Of a stretch of 64,000 nucleotides of DNA, positions 59,454 through 64,000 are shown in pieces. The number at the start of each line of letters is the position of its first letter. Within the stretch, counting starts at the first letter, position 1. The notes under the pieces were generated by a model, which did not search any database, was not told where the DNA came from, and saw nothing but the letters and a program-made list of their open reading frames with translations. The DNA is from Planctomycetota bacterium (GTDB taxonomy: Bacteria; Planctomycetota; UBA1135; GCA-002686595), in contig JAJDEW010000004.1 in assembly GCA_029259595.1 (NCBI GenBank), forward strand, positions 186,001 through 250,000. The letters run 5' to 3'. The translations under genes were made by a program, and so were the position numbers.

Positions 59454-60883
59454 GCGCGCGCCCAGGGCAGAGCCTGGGCCACGAATTGCGCCAACCAGAG
59501 GCCGGACGCGGGGAGGACCTGGAAGAGCAGGCGATGCGCCGAGGTGTCCAGGTGTCGCACCAGCTCACGGTACGTGCCCAGATAGACCGCGACGTACCCG
59601 GCCAGCACGAGGAACAGGGCCAAGGCCAGAGTCCGTGCGCGCGGATTGCGGCCGCCGGCAACGAGGACGCCGACGATGACGAAGGCCAGGAGCAGAAGGC
59701 GCGTCTGCTCGGGCTTTTGGGCCATGTGCTCGAGGAAGGCGGACAAAACGACCGGGAGATGATCCGCCCCGTTCCGCGCGACCAGCTCGAAGAACCCCGG
59801 AACGACGTCCAGCTTCGCCACGTGCACGTCCCGCATGTAGCCCTGAAGGAGGTCGCTTCGAAAGTCGAAGCGCCGGTTGAACCATGTCAAGTAGCCGAAG
59901 GAGACGAGCGCCGGCCCCGCGAGGGCCGCCCAACCCCTCCGGCCAAAACGAACGGGTGAGCGGGGACCCAGGAGAGTCCCGCGAACGCCGAGTGCAACGG
60001 CCGTCGCGAGTAGCACCAACAGGCCCTCGTTCTTGGACCAGAGCAAGAAGGCGGCGACGAGACCGGCGGGGACGAGCCAGCGCGTGTCACGCTCTTCCTC
60101 GACGCGCGCGAGCATGTCCCAGAGTACGAACACGCCGAGCCCGACGAGCAGGTCAGAGTACGCGCGCTGCGCGCTGAACCACACGAAGCCCAAGGTCCCG
60201 AGGCAGGCGAGGAACAGCGCCGCGACCCCGGGGCGCAACCGACGACGCAAGGCCGACGCGACGAGGAACAGGTACGCGAACAGGAAGACCTGCACCCCTA
60301 AACGATTCTCGACGTGGGTGATCTCGCCGGCCACCACGAAGGACCAGAGCTGAATCATCGAGTTCAGCGGCGGATAGTCGCGATGACTCACGATCGTGGG
60401 GAGTTCGGTCGTCTGCCGGAAGGCCTCGCCGAAGCCGTCCGAACAGAAGATCGCCTTGGCCTTCGAAGCCCAGATGTGCGCCTCGTCGGAAACGGAGACC
60501 AGCTCGAGCGACGAGATCAGGATCCGGTCGGCCAACCCGACAGCGACAAGAACGAGCACGCCGCGGAAGAACCAGACCTCGAGCGCCCACTCCTTTCCTC
60601 GCGGCGGTCGCGTTCCGCGCTCCTTGGGCCGCAACGAAACGACGAGACACGCCAGCGCCAAGAGTCCGGGAACGATGCGGGCCGCCGGAACGTGATACGA
60701 GAGCGGTGACCAACCCCAGGCGATCAAGAACAGCGCCAGGAGAAGGTTGCCCGTCAAGAGACTCTGTCCCAATCGCCCTGACAGGTCTTCGCGCTCGAAC
60801 ACCGCGAGGCTGCGGGTGAACGCGAGCCCGGCGCAGAGCGGTACCCCGAGTGCCACCGCGAGGCCGAAGAGCCCGAGGGTCAC
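59333..60883 (-). CDS. polytopic membrane protein, GT39/PMT-like (putative glycosyltransferase)
   Basis: A 516-residue protein with about ten to twelve hydrophobic helices (LGLFGLAVALGVPLCAGLAF; LLLALFLIAWGWSPLSYHV; AALFLACLGTLGFVWFSAQ; TLALALFLVLAGYVAVYLGT). Periplasmic loop features (SVSDEAHIWASKAKAIF and IVSHRDYPPLNSMIQLWSF) have an acidic DE pair like the Pmt/ArnT family, so a polyprenyl-sugar transferase is likely. The C-terminal 40 residues (after RAQERELRASE) lie antisense to the DUF4388 gene and are low in complexity. The GTG start at 60883 overlaps the upstream stop by 4 bp. Confidence 0.78.
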   Translation of the reverse strand: MTLGLFGLAVALGVPLCAGLAFTRSLAVFEREDLSGRLGQSLLTGNLLLALFLIAWGWSPLSYHVPAARIVPGLLALACLVVSLRPKERGTRPPRGKEWALEVWFFRGVLVLVAVGLADRILISSLELVSVSDEAHIWASKAKAIFCSDGFGEAFRQTTELPTIVSHRDYPPLNSMIQLWSFVVAGEITHVENRLGVQVFLFAYLFLVASALRRRLRPGVAALFLACLGTLGFVWFSAQRAYSDLLVGLGVFVLWDMLARVEEERDTRWLVPAGLVAAFLLWSKNEGLLVLLATAVALGVRGTLLGPRSPVRFGRRGWAALAGPALVSFGYLTWFNRRFDFRSDLLQGYMRDVHVAKLDVVPGFFELVARNGADHLPVVLSAFLEHMAQKPEQTRLLLLAFVIVGVLVAGGRNPRARTLALALFLVLAGYVAVYLGTYRELVRHLDTSAHRLLFQVLPASGLWLAQFVAQALPWARAQERELRASEPSFATDSSSGRGPLVDSTASGVSPPPPLGS

Positions 60884-61395
60884 CGCGACTCCCCCTGGCC
60901 GACGAGCTGCCAGAGTCCGAAGGAGGGCCCGCGCGCGAGCTCGCGGGCTCCGGCTACGGTGGCGAGGTCCATCCCGGAGGCCAGGTCGAGGACGAAGGCC
61001 TCCCAACCCTCCTCCTCTCCGAGTCCGATCGCGGATGGCGCGCGCGGGTCGTGCGTGTGATGAGTCAGCTCGAGCGGGTAGAGCATCGTTCGCAGGCGGA
61101 GATACTGCAACGGACCCCGCGAGCGCTTGGCATACGCCACGATCAGACGGCTGTCAGAGGGCACGAGTTCGGTGACCGCGGACCAGGCCCCGAAGTCGTC
61201 CCCCAGCGTGCGCTCGAAGCGTTCGTCCCTTTCCGCCAGCAGTGCCGCCCGTCGCAGCGACGCGCTCGGTCGTGCCAGGCCGTGGACGACGAAGACGAGG
61301 CCCGCAACGGCTTGCCAGCCCACGACGAGCACGACGGCACAGGCCAGCCAGGTCTCGAAGCGTGCGGAAAATCGGCCTCCGCCCTCGGACTTCAT
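60880..61395 (-). CDS. single-span membrane protein, unknown function
   Basis: A 171-residue protein with one hydrophobic helix near the N-terminus (FETWLACAVVLVVGWQAVAG), followed by a soluble domain of about 125 residues with Leu/Arg-rich and aromatic segments (GPLQYLRLRTMLYPLELTHH, EEGWEAFVLDLASGMDLATV). No family is recognised. It is coupled by a 4-bp overlap to the polytopic transferase gene, and starts 30 bp downstream of the AhpD-like gene, so a helper role for the transferase is plausible but unproven. Confidence 0.68.
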   Translation of the reverse strand: MKSEGGGRFSARFETWLACAVVLVVGWQAVAGLVFVVHGLARPSASLRRAALLAERDERFERTLGDDFGAWSAVTELVPSDSRLIVAYAKRSRGPLQYLRLRTMLYPLELTHHTHDPRAPSAIGLGEEEGWEAFVLDLASGMDLATVAGARELARGPSFGLWQLVGQGESR

Positions 61396-61425
61396 GAAGG
61401 CTCGGGCCTCATGCGGGCTCGGGCG

Positions 61426-61785
61426 TCATTCGCTCGCCCGCTGCTCGCTGCGCAAGAGGTCGATCGTCTCGACCGCGTGGCGCAGATGCGGAATGACGAT
61501 GCTCCCCCCGACGACGAGGCCGACGTTGAGACCATCGAGCAACTCCTCGTCGCTGTACCCGGCTTCGACGCATCGCTCGAGGTGATAATCGATGCAATCG
61601 TTGCAACGCAGTACGCTCGACGCCACGAGCCCCAAGAGCTCCTTCGTCTTGCCGTCGAGGGCCCCGTCCCGATAGGCCGAGGAATCGAGGTTCAAGAACC
61701 GATTGACCCCCTTGTGCCCGGCGCCGAGGATCCTCGCGTTCATTCGTTCGCGCTTCTCGCGGAACGCATCCAGTCGAGTCGTCAT
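61426..61785 (-). CDS. carboxymuconolactone decarboxylase (AhpD-like) family protein
   Basis: A 119-residue helical protein. It carries the family's redox motif: CNDCIDYHLERC (C-x-x-C then His), where the CxxC and His form the AhpD-type proton-relay centre. It matches the length of single-domain CMD/AhpD proteins. Possible peroxidase-linked or disulfide-reducing role. Its start overlaps the histidine kinase stop by 4 bp (ATGA), hence it is coupled to a signalling gene, which is unusual. Confidence 0.88.
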   Translation of the reverse strand: MTTRLDAFREKRERMNARILGAGHKGVNRFLNLDSSAYRDGALDGKTKELLGLVASSVLRCNDCIDYHLERCVEAGYSDEELLDGLNVGLVVGGSIVIPHLRHAVETIDLLRSEQRASE

Positions 61786-63452
61786 CGCATGTTCATCCGC
61801 TTGCCGTTGTCTTCGATTCCGGATGCCACGAGCACGCGTGCGAGCTCGTTTCGGAGCACCTCCAAGGAGACCGGCTTCGAGAGCACGGCGTTCACGTGCG
61901 AGGAGATGTCCTCGTCCTGCCCGACATCGGAACCCCAGCCCGTGAGCACGATGATCGGAATCGTCGAGCCTATGCGCCGAATCTCCCGGGCAAACTCGAC
62001 GCCGTTCATGTCCGGCATGCCGAGGTCCGTCACGATCGCGTCGAAGCGGCCGCGCTCGAAGGCCGCGAGCGCGAGTTTGGGATCGGAGTAGGCCACGACG
62101 TGGTGTCCGATCTGGCCGAGCACGTTCTTCAGCATGTCGAGCACGTCGACCTCGTCATCGACGACCAGGATCGAGCCCGACTGGGAAGCCTTGGGACCGG
62201 CTTCCACGAGGATCGTCGGCTCCTCGGCCGCGGCCGGCAAGACGAGCCGAAACGTGCTGCCGGCGCCTTCTTCGGAATCGAACTCGATCTCGCCGCCAAG
62301 CCCCTGGGCCAGCTTCCAGCAGGTGCTGAGCCCGAAGCCATAGCCCCGTGCCCCCTTCGTGGTGAAGAAGGGCTCGAAGAGTCTGCGGCGCGTCTCGTCG
62401 TCCATCCCCACGCCGTCGTCCTTGACCTGGAAGACGACCCGGTCGCCATCCACTCTCGTCGAGAGCTCGATCGTGCCGTTCTCGCGAATCGCGTCGACGG
62501 CGTTGAAGATGAAGTTCGTGAGGATCTCCCGGATCTCCGCGGCCACGGCATGAACGGGAGGTGTCTTCTCCAACACCTTTTCGACCTGGATCTTGATCCC
62601 ACGACGACGCGCCTCGACGTTCCACTTGTGTCGCGTGAAGGCCGGCATGTCATCCATGAGCTGGTCCGGCTCGAGGTTGATGGCCCGATCGTCGGTCGAG
62701 CGTCCGCGCGCGAAGGACTGGAGCCTGCGCACGGTGTTGGCCGCATCGAGTGCGCACGTTCGGATCTTCTCGATCGAGACCTGGACCTCCCGTTCGAGGC
62801 CCTCCCTCGAGAGCAGGACGTCGCAGAAACCGAGGGCCACGAACAGCGTGTTGTTGAAGTCGTGCGCGATCCCGGCCGCCATCTCCCCCAACGCGGAGAG
62901 GCGTTCGGACTGAACCATGCGGACCTGGGCCGCGCGGGTTTCCGCGAGGGCCTCCTTGTACAGCTCGAACAGGAGGATGTTGTGGATCGCCGTCGCCGCA
63001 TGGTCGGCGTACAGGGACAGGAGCCGCCGGTCCTGCCCCGAAAAGGGCTGAGGCGCTCCACGGTGGTCGAACTGGAGGGCGCCGATCACCTTGTCCCCGA
63101 CTCGCAGGGGCGTGCAGAGAACCGACGAGATCTTGAATCGCGCGATGCTCTCGTGCTTCAGGAGCTCGGGCTGCTCGCTGGCATCGTCGATGACGACCAG
63201 CTCGCGCGAGGTTCGAACCCGTTCCAGGATGGTCGCGCTGAGCGGAGAGTGCTCGGCGCTCTCGTCCTTCATGTGCGCGGCCAGGATGCGCGTTCGCCCG
63301 TCCTCCTCGAAGAGGATCACGAAACTGTTCTCCGCGTCGAAGAGCTCACGCAGTCCGTCCGAGAGGTAGCTCAAGAGCTGCTCCCGATCCTGGGTGCGGT
63401 TCATCGAGCGCGAGATCTCGAGCAGGCGCTGGTAAGGACCGGGCGAATCCAC
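61782..63452 (-). CDS. GAF-containing hybrid histidine kinase
   Basis: A 556-residue soluble sensor kinase. A GAF domain (about residues 20-165; VLCTPLRVGDKVIGALQFDH) comes first, then HisKA with the phospho-acceptor His 197 (SALGEMAAGIAHDFNNTLF), an HATPase domain (EILTNFIFNAVDAI, DDGVGMDDETRR, GYGFGLSTCWKLAQGLGG) and a C-terminal receiver domain (ILVVDDEVDVLDML; Asp in VTDLGMPDM; LSKPVSLE). There is no membrane helix, so it senses a cytosolic signal. The start is given as GTG 63452, but the frame stays open upstream to 63590 with coiled-coil-like Glu/Arg-rich sequence and no ATG or GTG, so the true N-terminus is uncertain. It overlaps the AhpD-like gene. Confidence 0.86.
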   Translation of the reverse strand: MDSPGPYQRLLEISRSMNRTQDREQLLSYLSDGLRELFDAENSFVILFEEDGRTRILAAHMKDESAEHSPLSATILERVRTSRELVVIDDASEQPELLKHESIARFKISSVLCTPLRVGDKVIGALQFDHRGAPQPFSGQDRRLLSLYADHAATAIHNILLFELYKEALAETRAAQVRMVQSERLSALGEMAAGIAHDFNNTLFVALGFCDVLLSREGLEREVQVSIEKIRTCALDAANTVRRLQSFARGRSTDDRAINLEPDQLMDDMPAFTRHKWNVEARRRGIKIQVEKVLEKTPPVHAVAAEIREILTNFIFNAVDAIRENGTIELSTRVDGDRVVFQVKDDGVGMDDETRRRLFEPFFTTKGARGYGFGLSTCWKLAQGLGGEIEFDSEEGAGSTFRLVLPAAAEEPTILVEAGPKASQSGSILVVDDEVDVLDMLKNVLGQIGHHVVAYSDPKLALAAFERGRFDAIVTDLGMPDMNGVEFAREIRRIGSTIPIIVLTGWGSDVGQDEDISSHVNAVLSKPVSLEVLRNELARVLVASGIEDNGKRMNMR

Positions 63453-63609
63453 GCTCTCCTCGGCACGCTCGTCCAGCCGCGCGGCGGCCTCCTGTTCGAG
63501 GTCGTCGAGTCGCCGGCGGGCTTCGTCGGGGTGGGGATCGTGCTCAGGGGTCAGGGGGGGGGCCTCCTGCTCGGGTCGCCCAGCCTAACCTGGAGGCTAC
63601 ATCGTTGCA

Positions 63610-64000
63610 TCACGAGCGGACGAGTCCGCTCAAGCGCGCGAGAACGGCGGCTCGACGGGGCTCGTCGAGATAGCTCTTTTCGAGCCCGGCCTCCCCGATG
63701 CCGTCCACGACCGTGCGAAAGACACCCAGGCATTTGCGCAACCAGAAGAGTCCTCGCTCCGTGCGCCCAGCGGAAGCGTGCAGCTCCCCGAGGGCGGCGT
63801 AGACCGACCAACACTGTTCCACGAGCCCGTGCGCCTCGGCCAGCTCCTTGGAACGGTGCAGAGCGTCGGAAGCCGTGGAGGGATCCCCGCTACGCGCCGC
63901 GACGAGCCCTGCCAGCCGCAGATGACGCGCGGCCATCGGCGGCGTCTCGTCCAGACGAATCGACGTCTCGACCTCGTCGAGGGCCCGTCGCGCGGCCTCC
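63610..64000 (-). CDS. TPR-containing protein, C-terminal part (5' end outside window)
   Basis: 130 residues are visible; the frame runs out of the window at the right edge without a start codon there. The sequence is helical with tetratricopeptide character (AARHLRLAGLVAARSGDPST; EQCWSVYAALGELHASAGRT; ERGLFWLRKCLGVFRTVVDG). The C-terminus is Arg-rich. Such long TPR proteins in Planctomycetota are often Ser/Thr kinase or scaffold proteins; the rest is needed to tell. An ATG at 63936 could also serve, but the codons upstream read sensibly in frame, so I treat the gene as partial. Confidence 0.68.
   Translation of the reverse strand, partial: EAARRALDEVETSIRLDETPPMAARHLRLAGLVAARSGDPSTASDALHRSKELAEAHGLVEQCWSVYAALGELHASAGRTERGLFWLRKCLGVFRTVVDGIGEAGLEKSYLDEPRRAAVLARLSGLVRS

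Noticed and set aside
1..64000. CRISPR array, tRNA and rRNA genes
   Set aside because: I saw no spaced direct repeats of 25-40 bp, no cloverleaf with CCA-type ends and no conserved rRNA segment. A tRNA search by covariance model was not possible.

Overview
The window is a GC-rich bacterial chromosome segment, densely packed with genes on both strands. No rRNA, tRNA or CRISPR array was found. Gene content fits Planctomycetota best: CRTAC1/TPR lipoprotein pairs, large secreted proteins with Cys-rich and shared C-terminal modules, a cytochrome/beta-propeller fusion, a GT39-like membrane transferase and an ECF sigma factor with a huge C-terminal extension. This assignment is an inference from content; no marker gene proves it.

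Layout. Positions 1-2026: the end of a 3-hydroxyacyl-CoA dehydrogenase and two single-span membrane proteins. 1979-10897 (minus): an overlapping gene series running from a divergent glycogen-synthase-like protein through a ROK sugar kinase and an ABC transporter to the glycolate oxidase genes glcD, glcE and glcF. 11054-15222: an M48 metalloprotease lipoprotein, a cyclodeaminase-like protein coupled to gpmI, and a DMT transporter. 15249-20294 (minus): a complete iscR-iscS-iscU-iscA-hscB-hscA iron-sulfur assembly operon with a candidate operator. 20755-22220: a 167-bp foldback repeat with an IS110-family element inserted flush against its right end. 22502-30421: secreted hydrolase, zinc dehydrogenase, lipoproteins and the CRTAC1/TPR pair. 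30422-36252: a 988-residue exported repeat protein, a VKOR-DsbA-DsbA-like fusion and an OmpR-type regulator. 36491-43547: cytochrome/beta-propeller protein, exported beta-rich protein, Tat-exported Gfo/Idh/MocA oxidoreductase and a double-thioredoxin protein. 43557-50745 (minus): a coupled operon of a polytopic spermidine-synthase-like protein, an SGNH-sialidase fusion and a membrane glycosyltransferase. 50893-54035: a membrane-tethered ECF sigma factor coupled to a GNAT acetyltransferase. 54268-58167: two SPFH paralogues, a coiled-coil protein and a secreted protein. 58383-64000: a DUF4388-like protein, then a minus-strand run of hybrid histidine kinase, AhpD-like protein and two membrane proteins, and a TPR protein cut by the window edge.

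The most unusual items are the graded family of foldback repeats (about 167, 100 and 71 bp copies plus one doubtful remnant), the IS110 element bounded by a 9-bp repeat at one of them, the sigma factor that appears anchored in the membrane with carboxypeptidase-regulatory-like repeats, the GlgA-like protein that has lost three sugar-nucleotide-binding motifs, and the VKOR fusion with a second, cysteine-free DsbA-like domain. Several convergent gene pairs end in perfect hairpins that overlap or touch their stop codons.
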